Program-made: the position numbers and the translations under genes
Shown: positions 16,078-25,043 of the stretch, piece by piece
Layout: each line of letters begins with the position of its first letter
Position numbering within the stretch: the stretch's first letter is position 1
The notes under the pieces: model-generated
Database searches by the model: none
What the model was told of the DNA's origin: nothing
The model's input: only the letters and a program-made list of their open reading frames with translations
Assembly: GCA_023416995.1 (NCBI GenBank)
Contig: JAEZGI010000016.1
Location: forward strand, 1-64,000
DNA: 64,000 bases
From: Bacteroidota bacterium
GTDB lineage: Bacteria > Bacteroidota > Bacteroidia > Chitinophagales > Chitinophagaceae
Direction: 5' to 3'

Positions 16078-17925
16078 TCAATAGTCCAGTTCCAGCTTCA
16101 GCCTGTCTTTTAATTCACGGATAATGGGATATTGCTCTGCCATGATCATAAACTGTTCTTTTTTGTTCAACGGTTTTTCAATCGGGATGTGGTGAACAGG
16201 CGTTTCAGACACCTGGATAGAATAGGTCAGTGAACGGTTGTTGAACTTTTCCTGCAGGTATTCGCTTAAAAATCTTCTTTCCTGTTCAATAAACCGGTGT
16301 TCAAGATTATTGTTCGTTAACACTTCAAAAGAACTGTCAGAAGTAATCGTCAGCCGCGCAAGATCAAAACTTTGTACTGCAGGATTTTTTTTCTCACGAA
16401 GAATATTTGTGTATCCTTCCCAGCATGTTTTTAACAAATCTTCAGTAAGGGCGATCGGTTTAGCTGCTTCAGCATCGCCCAGGCTGTTGGTGAATTGCTC
16501 CCTTATGTTTGAAAGAGAACCGATCCTGGTCGTTTTATTGGTGGTTTTCGGCCCGGGTTTAACTGCCGGGGTGGTCGCGGGTTCTTCAATGGTCAGCCTC
16601 GCAGCCGCGGGGACGTTTATGGGTGACTGTGATACCGCTGTTTTTTCAGCAGGCTGTTTAGGTAAAACCGGAGCCATCTGGGTTTGAACTGGTTTTGCCG
16701 GGGGGAGTTCACCGGCACCGGCAGGTACCGACTGCAGTTCCATCATTGGAATTTTGCGCAGTGCTACCGGTCTGGCTGATTCAACTAATTTTTTTTTTGA
16801 GACACCGTTGTTTTCGGTGGTGAGCTGGATTGCCTGTTGTAAGTAACTCAATCGTATCAGCGCCAGTTCAACATGTAATCTTTTATTTCTGGCAGACTTA
16901 TAGTTAATCTCCGCTTCGTTAAGAATGTTCATTGTACTGATCAGGTAAGGAACACTGAGTCGCCTGGCAGTTGAAATGTATTTGTCTTTAAAACTTTCGA
17001 CCACCTCCAGCAACGAGGCTACCTTTTCATCTTTGCATACCAGCAGGTTCCTGGTAAATTCTGCAAATCCATTCAGCACCATATCGCCTTCAAAACCTTT
17101 CCGGTTGATATCATCATATAACAACAGTGCAGTGGCGAGATCCTGTTGTTCCATGCTTTCTATCATTTTAAAATAATAGTCCGCATCAAGTATGTTCAGG
17201 TGTTCAAGTGTGTTATGATAAGTGAGTTCACCATTCGTAAAGCTTACGATTTTATCCATGATGCTTAATGCATCGCGCATACAACCTTCGCTTTTCTGGG
17301 CAATTAGCTGCAGGCCGGGTTTTTCCGCGGAAATATTTTCTTTGGTGCAGATTTCCTGCAGGTGCACCACGGTATCGTTTGTTGTGATCCGTTTAAAATC
17401 GAATATCTGGCAGCGGCTGAGAATTGTTGGAAGAATCTTGTGTTTTTCAGTAGTGGCCAGGATAAAGATGGCATAAGGTGGCGGCTCCTCCAGCGTTTTC
17501 AGAAATGCGTTGAATGCCGACGAACTCAGCATGTGCACCTCATCTATTATATATACTTTGTATTTTCCTGCCTGGGGTGGAAAACGAACCTGTTCTACAA
17601 GGCTGCGGATATCATCGACCGAGTTGTTGCTGGCCGCGTCGAGCTCATGTATATTGAGTGAAGTTCCCTCGTTGAATGATACGCATGAATGACATTCATT
17701 ACAAGCTTCACCCTCGGGCGTTACGTTTTCACAATTGATGGTTTTTGCCAGTATCCGCGCGCAGGTGGTTTTACCAACACCCCTGGGTCCGCAAAAAAGG
17801 AACGCATGAGCGAGCTGCTGGTTCCTGATGGCGTTTTTAAGTGTGGTTGTGATATGTGCCTGCCCGACCACTGTGTCAAAAGTCTGGGGCCGGTATTTGC
17901 GGGCAGAAACAATGAATTTATCCAT
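16078..17925 (-). CDS. dnaX: DNA polymerase III subunit gamma/tau
   Basis: About 615 residues. Residues 1-360 are the AAA+ clamp-loader ATPase with Walker A GPRGVGKTT, a four-Cys zinc site (CENVTPEGEACNECHSC) and DEVHMLS. A Pro/Ala-rich linker and a C-terminal tau-like domain follow. The protein loads the sliding clamp and couples the polymerase to the helicase. I take the ATG at 17925 (protein MDKFIVSARKYRPQTF). The frame extends to a TTG at 17946, but a probable promoter -7 box begins at 17944, which rules against it. It is probably transcribed alone. Confidence 0.94.
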   Translation of the reverse strand: MDKFIVSARKYRPQTFDTVVGQAHITTTLKNAIRNQQLAHAFLFCGPRGVGKTTCARILAKTINCENVTPEGEACNECHSCVSFNEGTSLNIHELDAASNNSVDDIRSLVEQVRFPPQAGKYKVYIIDEVHMLSSSAFNAFLKTLEEPPPYAIFILATTEKHKILPTILSRCQIFDFKRITTNDTVVHLQEICTKENISAEKPGLQLIAQKSEGCMRDALSIMDKIVSFTNGELTYHNTLEHLNILDADYYFKMIESMEQQDLATALLLYDDINRKGFEGDMVLNGFAEFTRNLLVCKDEKVASLLEVVESFKDKYISTARRLSVPYLISTMNILNEAEINYKSARNKRLHVELALIRLSYLQQAIQLTTENNGVSKKKLVESARPVALRKIPMMELQSVPAGAGELPPAKPVQTQMAPVLPKQPAEKTAVSQSPINVPAAARLTIEEPATTPAVKPGPKTTNKTTRIGSLSNIREQFTNSLGDAEAAKPIALTEDLLKTCWEGYTNILREKKNPAVQSFDLARLTITSDSSFEVLTNNNLEHRFIEQERRFLSEYLQEKFNNRSLTYSIQVSETPVHHIPIEKPLNKKEQFMIMAEQYPIIRELKDRLKLELDY

Positions 17926-17943
17926 AGCGTTATTCTGTGGTTG

Positions 17944-17951
17944 CAAAAATA
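17944..17951 (-). promoter_or_regulatory. candidate -7 element of dnaX
   Basis: The minus-strand octamer TATTTTTG matches the Bacteroidota consensus TAnnTTTG exactly and lies 19 bases before the dnaX ATG. No good -33 TTTG was found at 17 to 23 bases upstream. Confidence 0.4.
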
Positions 17952-18003
17952 ATTAATTAAAGGCAGCTTCTGTGGGAAGTTGCCCTCAAACAGTGCACAT
18001 CGG

Positions 18004-19164
18004 CTAAAGGATGGGGTGGCGGTGAAATTCCCTGTTGCGGTCAAAAATGTACCTGAGCGTAACCAGGCGACGGCTGCGGTAAGTACCAAGACTTTGCGCA
18101 ATATTAATCATCCTGGGATTGAAGTCACCTATCCACTGCATTTCATAGTCCTCATATCCCTCACGGGTCTGGATGATTTTGGCTCCTTCTACAATCATAA
18201 ATGTGTCTACACCCTTCCCCTGGAATTCAGGAACTACACCAAAGGCCACGCCGGTGAAACGGGTGCACCGCCTGAATTTTTTGATCCAGAGGAATTTTAG
18301 TTTTGACCATAACCCGAATTTGCCGTCCAGGTATCTGAACCACTGATTAAGGTCAGGAATGTTGATCCACATTGCGATGGGTTGGTCCTTATAATAAACG
18401 AACCAGATGATTTCCTCATCCATCACCGGCTGCATTTGTTTGAACATGGTGTGAACCACATCCTTTTTCAGCTCTTTCAAACCGCCATGACCCGACCAGG
18501 CCTTGTTGTACACGGTTGTAAAATCGGCTGCAAAACGCGCAAGCTCATTTTTCCGGATATGCACCGCCCGGTAATCGGGATCGGCAAAAATGGCAGCATG
18601 CCGGTCGTAAAATTTTTTCTGAAGTTGCGATTTAACCTTCATCGCAAAACACTCCTGGTAAAAAAAAGGCTGGAAACCGTAGTTGGAGAAAAGCGTCTCA
18701 TAATAGGGAGGGTTGTAATTCATGCCATACAGGGGCGACATAAAACCTTCGATCAGCAAACCCCACCAGCGGTCGCGTTCCCCGAAGTTGATGGGGCCAT
18801 CCATGGCTTCAGCGCCACGGGCCCGCAGCCATTCCCGGGCAGTATCAAAAAGCAGGTCTGCCGCTCCCTGGTCGTTGATGCAATCGAAAAACCCGATGCC
18901 TTCAACGGTCATATTATCCCCTTTGTTTTTGTATTTTTTATTGGTGAAAGCTGCGATCCGGCCAATCTTTTCCTGGTTGTCGGCGTATAAAACCCAGCGG
19001 GTAACTTCACCATGCCGGAAAGCCTTGTTTTTGGTTTTGTCGAATACCAGGTTGATGTCTTTATCAAGCGGACGGATGTATTCGGGGTTGCCCCTGTTCA
19101 TTTCTACATTTACCAACAGGAAATCACGACGGGTTTTTTCATCGGTCACTTCAATAAGCTGCAT
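18004..19164 (-). CDS. GNAT-like acyltransferase-fold protein (YghO-like)
   Basis: A 386-residue cytosolic protein of a widespread but poorly studied family that I associate with YghO-like N-acetyltransferases. The C-terminal part has the shape of an acetyl-CoA-binding GNAT core (GVAFGVVPEFQGKGVDTFM, an R/Q-x-x-G-x-G/A-like loop, near residue 315). The N-terminal half has a second alpha/beta region with conserved GPINFGERDRWWG. It has no signal peptide or membrane segment. The substrate is unknown. The start is ATG at 19164. The gene lies downstream of nothing on its strand and diverges from atpD. Confidence 0.6.
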   Translation of the reverse strand: MQLIEVTDEKTRRDFLLVNVEMNRGNPEYIRPLDKDINLVFDKTKNKAFRHGEVTRWVLYADNQEKIGRIAAFTNKKYKNKGDNMTVEGIGFFDCINDQGAADLLFDTAREWLRARGAEAMDGPINFGERDRWWGLLIEGFMSPLYGMNYNPPYYETLFSNYGFQPFFYQECFAMKVKSQLQKKFYDRHAAIFADPDYRAVHIRKNELARFAADFTTVYNKAWSGHGGLKELKKDVVHTMFKQMQPVMDEEIIWFVYYKDQPIAMWINIPDLNQWFRYLDGKFGLWSKLKFLWIKKFRRCTRFTGVAFGVVPEFQGKGVDTFMIVEGAKIIQTREGYEDYEMQWIGDFNPRMINIAQSLGTYRSRRLVTLRYIFDRNREFHRHPIL

Positions 19165-19334
19165 GCGGTCACTGGATATATTTATGAGTTAATCTGGGGG
19201 CTACCCGCGCAAAATAAGGAATAGGTTATGGAAACCAATTTCTTTTTGCTGGCGGCTTGCAAGTGGATGTGGAGAGAGAAAATTTCTGTGTATTGAAATA
19301 TTTATCAGAATTTCGGATTTTGCCCGTGCTCGCT

Positions 19335-19342
19335 TACCTTTG
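19335..19342 (+). promoter_or_regulatory. candidate -7 element of atpD
   Basis: TACCTTTG is an exact match to TAnnTTTG. A weak -33 candidate, TTTC, lies at 19311-19314 with a 20-base spacer. Transcription would begin near 19349, giving a leader of about 80 bases that holds the hairpin at 19361-19396. Confidence 0.5.
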
Positions 19343-19360
19343 CAGCCGAAATTGAAAATG

Positions 19361-19396
19361 CTGATTATACATGCAGTTTAACAAACTGATAATCAG
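19361..19396 (+). promoter_or_regulatory. long stem-loop in the atpD leader
   Basis: CTGATTAT (19361-19368) pairs with ATAATCAG (19389-19396), and CAGTTT (19374-19379) pairs with AAACTG (19383-19388) around a three-base loop. The result is a 14-bp stem with one five-base bulge. It ends 33 bases before the atpD ATG and has no T-run, so it is more likely a stability or translation element than a terminator. Confidence 0.65.
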
Positions 19397-19429
19397 TTAG
19401 CAACACTCCGGATCAAATAAATCTTATAT

Positions 19430-20929
19430 ATGCCAAACGTTGGTAAAGTTAAACAAATCATTGGCGCAGTCGTGGATGTTCAGTTTGAAGGCAAACTTCC
19501 TGAAATCTATAACGCGCTTGAATTAAAACGTCCAGGTGGTGAAACACTTGTTCTTGAAGCGCAAAGACACCTTGGTGAAGACAGTGTTCGTTGTATTGCG
19601 ATGGACGGAACCGAAGGTCTTGTTCGTGGTATGGAAGTAACCGATACCGGTGCTGCTATCACCATGCCTATTGGCGAAGGTATCAAGGGACGGCTGTTTA
19701 ACGTTACCGGCGACCCTATTGATGGTCTTCCTGCGGTTCCAAAAACCGGTGGTCGCCCGATTCACTCAAAACCTCCGGCATTTGAAAACCTGAGTACAGC
19801 TACCGAAGTACTTTACACAGGTATCAAAGTTATTGACCTTATCGAGCCTTATGCAAAGGGTGGTAAGATTGGTTTGTTTGGTGGTGCCGGTGTTGGTAAA
19901 ACAGTATTGATCCAGGAGCTGATTAACAATATTGCAAAAGCATATAGCGGCGTATCGGTATTTGCCGGTGTGGGTGAAAGAACCCGCGAAGGAAATGACC
20001 TGATGCGTGAAATGATCGAAGCCGGCATTATGCAATACGGTGAAGAATTCAAACACAGCATGGAAAGCGGTGGCTGGGATCTCAGCAAGGTGAACATGAA
20101 TGAGCTGAAAGATTCAAAAGCAACCTTCGTGTTTGGCCAGATGAACGAACCACCCGGTGCCCGTGCACGTGTGGCCTTGAGTGGTCTTACTATCGCTGAA
20201 TATTACCGCGATGGAGATGGCCAGGGTAAGGGTCGTGATATTCTTTTCTTCGTCGATAATATCTTTCGTTTCACGCAGGCTGGTTCTGAGGTGTCTGCGT
20301 TGCTTGGACGTATGCCATCAGCGGTGGGATATCAGCCAACCCTCGCAACCGAGATGGGATTGATGCAGGAACGTATTACTTCTACCAAGAACGGTTCTAT
20401 TACCTCTGTTCAGGCGGTATATGTACCTGCGGATGACCTTACCGATCCGGCACCTGCTACAACCTTCGCTCACCTTGATGCAACCACTGTATTGTCGCGT
20501 AAGATTGCTGACCTTGGTATTTATCCTGCGGTTGACCCGTTGGATTCTGCCAGCCGGATCCTTACACCACAAATCGTTGGTGATGCCCATTACAATTGCG
20601 CCGACAGGGTTAAACTGATCCTTCAACGTTATAAGGAGCTACAGGATATCATTGCGATTCTTGGTCTGGATGAATTAAGTGACGAAGATAAATTAACAGT
20701 ATCCCGCGCAAGAAGGGTACAACGTTTCCTTTCACAGCCGTTCCACGTTGCTGAACAGTTTACTGGTCTTAAAGGTGTACTTGTTCCGATCGAAGAAACT
20801 ATCCGTGGTTTCAATATGATCATCGACGGCGAAGTGGATGAGTATCCTGAAGCAGCGTTCAACCTGGTTGGTACCATCGATGATGCTATCGAGAAAGGAA
20901 AGAAAATGCTTGCACAGGCACAGGGATAA
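19430..20929 (+). CDS. atpD: ATP synthase F1 subunit beta
   Basis: A 499-residue catalytic beta subunit of F-type ATP synthase. Walker A GGAGVGKT is near residue 153, and the signatures GERTREGND and ALLGRMPSAVGYQPTL are present. It forms the alpha3beta3 head with alpha subunits encoded elsewhere and synthesises ATP from the proton gradient. It is followed after 32 bases by atpC. In Bacteroidota atpD-atpC often lie apart from the main atp operon, as here. The leader has a candidate promoter and a strong hairpin. Confidence 0.98.
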   Translation: MPNVGKVKQIIGAVVDVQFEGKLPEIYNALELKRPGGETLVLEAQRHLGEDSVRCIAMDGTEGLVRGMEVTDTGAAITMPIGEGIKGRLFNVTGDPIDGLPAVPKTGGRPIHSKPPAFENLSTATEVLYTGIKVIDLIEPYAKGGKIGLFGGAGVGKTVLIQELINNIAKAYSGVSVFAGVGERTREGNDLMREMIEAGIMQYGEEFKHSMESGGWDLSKVNMNELKDSKATFVFGQMNEPPGARARVALSGLTIAEYYRDGDGQGKGRDILFFVDNIFRFTQAGSEVSALLGRMPSAVGYQPTLATEMGLMQERITSTKNGSITSVQAVYVPADDLTDPAPATTFAHLDATTVLSRKIADLGIYPAVDPLDSASRILTPQIVGDAHYNCADRVKLILQRYKELQDIIAILGLDELSDEDKLTVSRARRVQRFLSQPFHVAEQFTGLKGVLVPIEETIRGFNMIIDGEVDEYPEAAFNLVGTIDDAIEKGKKMLAQAQG

Positions 20930-20961
20930 TAAACGTCCGGGAAACAACAAACTCATCGATC

Positions 20962-21228
20962 ATGAATTTAGAAATACTTACACCCGAACGCAAGCTTTTT
21001 AGTGGCGATGTGTACGGCGTTCAGCTTCCAGGTGTGGAAGGTTCCTTTGAGATACTTGAGCGCCATGCTCCGCTAGTTGCGGCATTAAAAGCTGGCAGGG
21101 TGAAAGTTGTCAGGGATAAATCTTTTGCTCCAATGGCCTTCTTCGATATCCAAAGTGGTTTTGTAGAAGTGTTGAATAATAAGGTCACCATCCTTGTTGA
21201 AGGCGCCATAGCTGTCGAAGCAGCATAA
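20962..21228 (+). CDS. atpC: ATP synthase F1 subunit epsilon, short form
   Basis: An 88-residue epsilon subunit holding only the N-terminal beta-sandwich domain (MNLEILTPERKLFSGDV, LPGVEGSFEILERHAPL). The C-terminal helical hairpin found in longer epsilon subunits, which inhibits ATP hydrolysis, is missing. This is usual in Bacteroidota, so the enzyme must control hydrolysis by other means. The gene is co-transcribed with atpD and followed by an intrinsic terminator. Confidence 0.93.
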   Translation: MNLEILTPERKLFSGDVYGVQLPGVEGSFEILERHAPLVAALKAGRVKVVRDKSFAPMAFFDIQSGFVEVLNNKVTILVEGAIAVEAA

Positions 21229-21265
21229 TGTTAAACAAATCCGGTTACCGGATGAAAATAATCAG

Positions 21266-21289
21266 GACCCCGCTTGTCGGGGTCTTTTT
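21266..21289 (+). terminator. intrinsic terminator of atpDC
   Basis: GACCCC (21266-21271) and GGGGTC (21279-21284) form a six-base G/C-rich stem with a seven-base loop, followed by five T. It lies 38 bases past the atpC stop. Confidence 0.85.
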
Positions 21290-21414
21290 CATTTTAAGGA
21301 TGTGCTGCTTTAATCCCACTTTAATGACATGTTACAGAGCTGTTAAGCTTAAACGACGCATACAACCCTGTGGTACGATTTTTCGTTTATTTCATCATAA
21401 AACAGCTATTTATT

Positions 21415-22047
21415 ATGAAAAGATATGTGAGGCCGATAGCAGCATTCATGATGCTTGCAATTGTGCTGGTGGGTTGCAGCAAAGATCCTTTGCGGGATAT
21501 GACCGAGGAAGAAAGCAGAATTTATATCACCAACAGGGATTCTACGGTAAACTTCTCCAGCTATAAAACTTTCAGTATTTCAGATTCCGTTGCTGTGATA
21601 AGCAACAACCAGCTTGCAGGGCGCGAACGCACCCAGTTTGATCAACAGGTTGTGGATGCCATCAGTGCAGCGATGAGTAACAAAGGTTACACCCTTGTTG
21701 ACCGCAACGCTAACCCTGACCTGGGTATCAACGTAAGCCGGCTGTACAATTCATCAACCGGTGTGATCAGTTATCCAAATTATTGGGGTGGTTATTATGA
21801 TTATTATGATCCTTTTTACTGGGGATACCCTGGTTACGGATATGCCTTCCCTAACTATGGCGTTTACCAGATCACTGAAGGTGCACTCTCAATCGACATC
21901 CTGGAGTTCACCGACGCGGATCAGTCTAAAACGATCAATGGCGTATGGAACGGGTTGGTAAGGGGTTCAGGTGTGTTTGTTACAAGTAACGCAGCGAACC
22001 ATGTGAAGGCATTGTTTGATCAATCGCCTTACCTGGGCAGAAATTAA
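21415..22047 (+). CDS. DUF4136-type lipoprotein
   Basis: A 210-residue lipoprotein starting at the ATG 21415 (MKRYVRPIAAFMMLAIVLVGC); the frame is open to 21370, but the signal peptide fixes this start. The lipobox LVGC ends at Cys21. The following residues SKD partly resemble the surface-export signal of Bacteroidota lipoproteins. The body matches DUF4136 (NFSSYKTFSISDS, NPDLGINVSRLYN). A Tyr/Gly/Trp-rich stretch of about 30 residues in the middle (WGGYYDYYDPFYWGYPGYG) is unusual. The function is unknown. It lies 22 bases before a barrel gene, so a joint envelope role is plausible. Confidence 0.75.
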   Translation: MKRYVRPIAAFMMLAIVLVGCSKDPLRDMTEEESRIYITNRDSTVNFSSYKTFSISDSVAVISNNQLAGRERTQFDQQVVDAISAAMSNKGYTLVDRNANPDLGINVSRLYNSSTGVISYPNYWGGYYDYYDPFYWGYPGYGYAFPNYGVYQITEGALSIDILEFTDADQSKTINGVWNGLVRGSGVFVTSNAANHVKALFDQSPYLGRN

Positions 22048-22069
22048 TTAATAGTTCAATCATTCGAAG

Positions 22070-22690
22070 ATGAAAACGATAAACAGAGTGGGATTGATGC
22101 TGGTTGCATTAATATGCGTAGCGACCAGTGATGCCAGCGCACAAAGACTTAAACTAAATATCAATTACTCAGCCGGGATACCGATGGGTGCCGATTTTAA
22201 AAATTATATAGATAAATCATCATTGCGGGGATGGAACGCAAACCTGCTTTATGATGTAAACGACCAGGTTGCAGTTGGTTTGGGTTTCGGCACACAAAGC
22301 TTTTACGAGCGATTGCCAAGGGCAGTTTACAAATCAGCGGATGGTTCAGATATCTCAGCAGTGCTTTCAAACACAGTGACTACCATGCCCATCATGGCAC
22401 AGGGTCAGTTTAACCTTTTGCCTGAAGCGGCCATTCAGCCTTATGTAGGTCTTGGTATTGGTGGTAATGTGATTAGTTATAATCAATATGTTGGTGAATT
22501 TTCTAACAGTCGCACGAAATTTGGTTTTGCAGCCAGACCTGAGGCCGGAATCTATATTCCTGTGGGCAGGTATAAAGAGTCAGGCATCGTAGTAGGTGGT
22601 GCATATAATTTTATGCCGTTTAAAACTGACAATATCAACAATCTGAATCACCTCGGTCTGCATGCAGGTTTCAGGTTCCCTTTAAGATAA
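22070..22690 (+). CDS. small outer-membrane beta-barrel protein
   Basis: A 206-residue protein with a signal peptide (VGLMLVALICVATSDASAQ) and about eight amphipathic strands ending in GLHAGFRFPLR. Repeated glycine-rich turns such as QPYVGLGIGGN are typical of the OmpA/OmpW-like eight-stranded barrels annotated as outer membrane beta-barrel or PorT-like proteins. It has no periplasmic peptidoglycan-binding domain. The gene follows the DUF4136 lipoprotein by 22 bases in one unit. Its cargo or partner is unknown. Confidence 0.7.
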   Translation: MKTINRVGLMLVALICVATSDASAQRLKLNINYSAGIPMGADFKNYIDKSSLRGWNANLLYDVNDQVAVGLGFGTQSFYERLPRAVYKSADGSDISAVLSNTVTTMPIMAQGQFNLLPEAAIQPYVGLGIGGNVISYNQYVGEFSNSRTKFGFAARPEAGIYIPVGRYKESGIVVGGAYNFMPFKTDNINNLNHLGLHAGFRFPLR

Positions 22691-22858
22691 ATTATCAAGA
22701 CTGTGAAGTTGTGCAGTGGCGGTGTGATTGACCGGTGAAAGCAAATAAGGAAGAATAGTGTGATCGATTAGTGAGGTAGTAGATGAATAGTGAGAACGAT
22801 TTGCATGGTAAGCGCTGCACACGAGGATGGTGTGTTTGATTTGTGAAGGTGGGTGTGC

Positions 22859-22888
22859 GCCCGTGACTTAGTTGTCACGGGCTTTTTT
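22859..22888 (+). terminator. intrinsic terminator after the barrel gene
   Basis: GCCCGTGAC (22859-22867) pairs with GTCACGGGC (22874-22882), a nine-base perfect stem with a six-base loop and six T. It lies 168 bases past the barrel stop. The T-run overlaps the last codon of the convergent YqgE gene. The DNA between is rich in GTGA/GTGT steps but holds no gene. Confidence 0.85.
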
Positions 22889-23438
22889 AGTTTAATTGCG
22901 GATCGATGGGATAGTTTGCCATTCTTTCAAATTCTTCACCCAGCAAACGCAGACTGGCCTTCCAGATTTCTAAATACTCAGCATGAAATACGATCCTTCG
23001 GTTGGCGGCAGCCATCAGCCATGATTTTTCGGTTAATTCTCCCGCGAGTTGTCCATTACCCCAGCCCGAATAACCGATAAAAAATCGAATGCGGTTTTGA
23101 TCGATCTCGCCTGATCGCAATAATGCTATCGCTGTATCAAAATCACCACCCCAGCAAATGCCATCAAGAATTTCGAAGCTACCAGGTATTTGATCAGGAT
23201 ACTGATGCAGAAAATGTAAGGTATCCATCTGAACCGGGCCACCATAAAACACGGGTAGTTTCAATTCACCTACACCGTTCATGAGCTCATCCAATGTGTG
23301 GTTATATGGTTTGTTCAACACAAAGCCAAAACTGCCTTCCTCCTGGTGATCACATAACAGTACCACTGTCCGCATGAAGTTGGGATCTTTCAGAAAGGGT
23401 TCGGCGATCAGCAATATGCCGGGTCCTGGTTGTATCAT
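22887..23438 (-). CDS. YqgE/AlgH family protein
   Basis: A 183-residue cytosolic protein with the family pattern GILLIAEPFLKDPNFMRTVVLLC at the N-terminus, then GFVLNKP and FYGGPVQ, and RFFIGYSGWGNGQL in the second half. The fold is known from structures, but the molecular role is not settled; links to transcriptional control of alginate in Pseudomonas were proposed for AlgH. The start is ATG at 23438. No neighbour on the same strand is close enough for an operon. Confidence 0.92.
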   Translation of the reverse strand: MIQPGPGILLIAEPFLKDPNFMRTVVLLCDHQEEGSFGFVLNKPYNHTLDELMNGVGELKLPVFYGGPVQMDTLHFLHQYPDQIPGSFEILDGICWGGDFDTAIALLRSGEIDQNRIRFFIGYSGWGNGQLAGELTEKSWLMAAANRRIVFHAEYLEIWKASLRLLGEEFERMANYPIDPQLN

Positions 23439-23681
23439 AATTTCTAAGTTAACGGAAATTCACCAAAAATGGGGCCACGTGGATCAACGCGACTCGTGTT
23501 AATTCCGCATAATATGGTATGTTGCAGATGAGTCTATGTAAAACTTAGTTAAATCGTGCGTGGTAGGGTAAGCTTGTTAAGTGTTTAGATGCACTTTATT
23601 AAATTTGTTAATAGTGGCTTATTAACCAACCCATAACTGACTGAGACCGACCTTTGTGCCGGCTGCAAAAAATTTGATTAC

Positions 23682-25043
23682 GTGAAAAAAATTTTCCCTG
23701 TCATTATTGTCCTCGTCACTTTGTCGCTTATCGGGACGATTTATGTGCAGTATAACTGGCTTCGCACCATGCTGGCGGACAAACAGGAAGAATTTAAACG
23801 AACCATTGTCAAGTCGATTGATGAAGTTGGAACCGAGCTGATGGACCAACGAAATGCTGTTCCTGCACTTAAAAATTTCCGGTCTAAACCCGGGTTCCGC
23901 TGGCCCTCTGCTGAATTCAATATGGAACTGATGCGGCCACCGACCATTTCCCAGAAATTTACCTGGTACGTTGTAGAAGAAAAACTCCGCAAGTCACTGA
24001 ACAATCACGGTCTTAAACACATCAATTTCGAATTTGCTATCATATCGGGAGGTAACCGTTCGCCGATGCCAGGTCTGAAGTCGCGCGGTTTTATGAATGA
24101 ATTTGAAAAAGTAGATTCCATCAATAAAATCACTTTTTATTATCCTTTTCAGCCAGCTCCGGGTAGCGATCTTGAAAATCTTGTTCCTGAAGAAACGATG
24201 ATCATGATCGTTCCCAACATGAAGGCAGTAGCCTTGAAACAAATGCACTGGATGATTATCGGAGCAGTGTTTTTTACGCTTGTTATCATCGCTGCATTTT
24301 ATGTAACTGTAAGTGCATTGTTGCGGCAGAAAAAGATGAGTGAGATCAAAAATGATTTCATCAACAATATGACCCATGAGTTTAAGACTCCTCTTGCTAC
24401 AATATCACTTGCTGTTGATGCGCTGCGAAACGAAAAAGTTATTGAAGACAGGTCAAAAATGAATTACTTCAGCGGTATCATCAAGGAAGAGAATAAGCGG
24501 ATGAATAAACATGTTGAGACCATTCTGCAGGCTGCACTTATGGATCGGCAGGAAGTTCAACTCAATATGGTGACACTCGATGTACACCAGATGATACACG
24601 AAGTGCTGGATAACTATACACTTCAGTTGAACGAAAAAAATGGCCAGGTAGATCTCAATCTTGATGCAGCCACGCACGAGGTTGAAGCCGACCAGGTGCA
24701 TTTCAGAAATGTTATTTCAAATCTTATCGATAATGCGGTTAAGTATAGCCGTGAGAACCTGCTGTTAAAGATCACCACGCAGAGTAACCATAAAAATCTT
24801 ACGATCCGGTTTGAGGATAATGGCATCGGCATGAGTAAGGAAACGGTCCGGAAAATTTTTGAAAAATTCTATCGTGCACACACGGGAAATATTCACAATG
24901 TAAAAGGTTTTGGGCTCGGTCTTAGCTATGTAAAAACCATCGTGGATGCGCACCATGGAAAAATTAAAGTTGAAAGTGTGCAGGGCAGGGGTTCAACTTT
25001 TACACTGGAAATGCCCCTGGCTAAAGCGCGGCATCACGCCTGA
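23682..25043 (+). CDS. membrane sensor histidine kinase, orphan
   Basis: A 453-residue kinase. The first transmembrane helix is at residues 5-23, a periplasmic sensor region of about 160 residues follows, and the second helix is at 189-212. The HisKA domain has the phospho-accepting His232 in NMTHEFKTPLA. The ATPase domain shows the N box NLIDNAVKYS, DNGIGM and GFGLGLSYVK. There is no HAMP domain and no receiver. The start is a GTG at 23682. No response regulator gene is adjacent, so its partner lies elsewhere. The 3' end overlaps queA by 23 bases tail to tail. The signal sensed is unknown. Confidence 0.9.
   Translation: MKKIFPVIIVLVTLSLIGTIYVQYNWLRTMLADKQEEFKRTIVKSIDEVGTELMDQRNAVPALKNFRSKPGFRWPSAEFNMELMRPPTISQKFTWYVVEEKLRKSLNNHGLKHINFEFAIISGGNRSPMPGLKSRGFMNEFEKVDSINKITFYYPFQPAPGSDLENLVPEETMIMIVPNMKAVALKQMHWMIIGAVFFTLVIIAAFYVTVSALLRQKKMSEIKNDFINNMTHEFKTPLATISLAVDALRNEKVIEDRSKMNYFSGIIKEENKRMNKHVETILQAALMDRQEVQLNMVTLDVHQMIHEVLDNYTLQLNEKNGQVDLNLDAATHEVEADQVHFRNVISNLIDNAVKYSRENLLLKITTQSNHKNLTIRFEDNGIGMSKETVRKIFEKFYRAHTGNIHNVKGFGLGLSYVKTIVDAHHGKIKVESVQGRGSTFTLEMPLAKARHHA

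Noticed and set aside
21228..21566. Frame of 112 codons from the atpC end through the terminator into the lipoprotein gene
   Set aside because: It runs through an intrinsic terminator and overlaps the start of a lipoprotein with a clear lipobox.
22691..22858. GTGA/GTGT-rich stretch after the barrel gene as a possible small RNA
   Set aside because: No promoter, conserved fold or known RNA signature could be seen; only the terminator at its end is supported.
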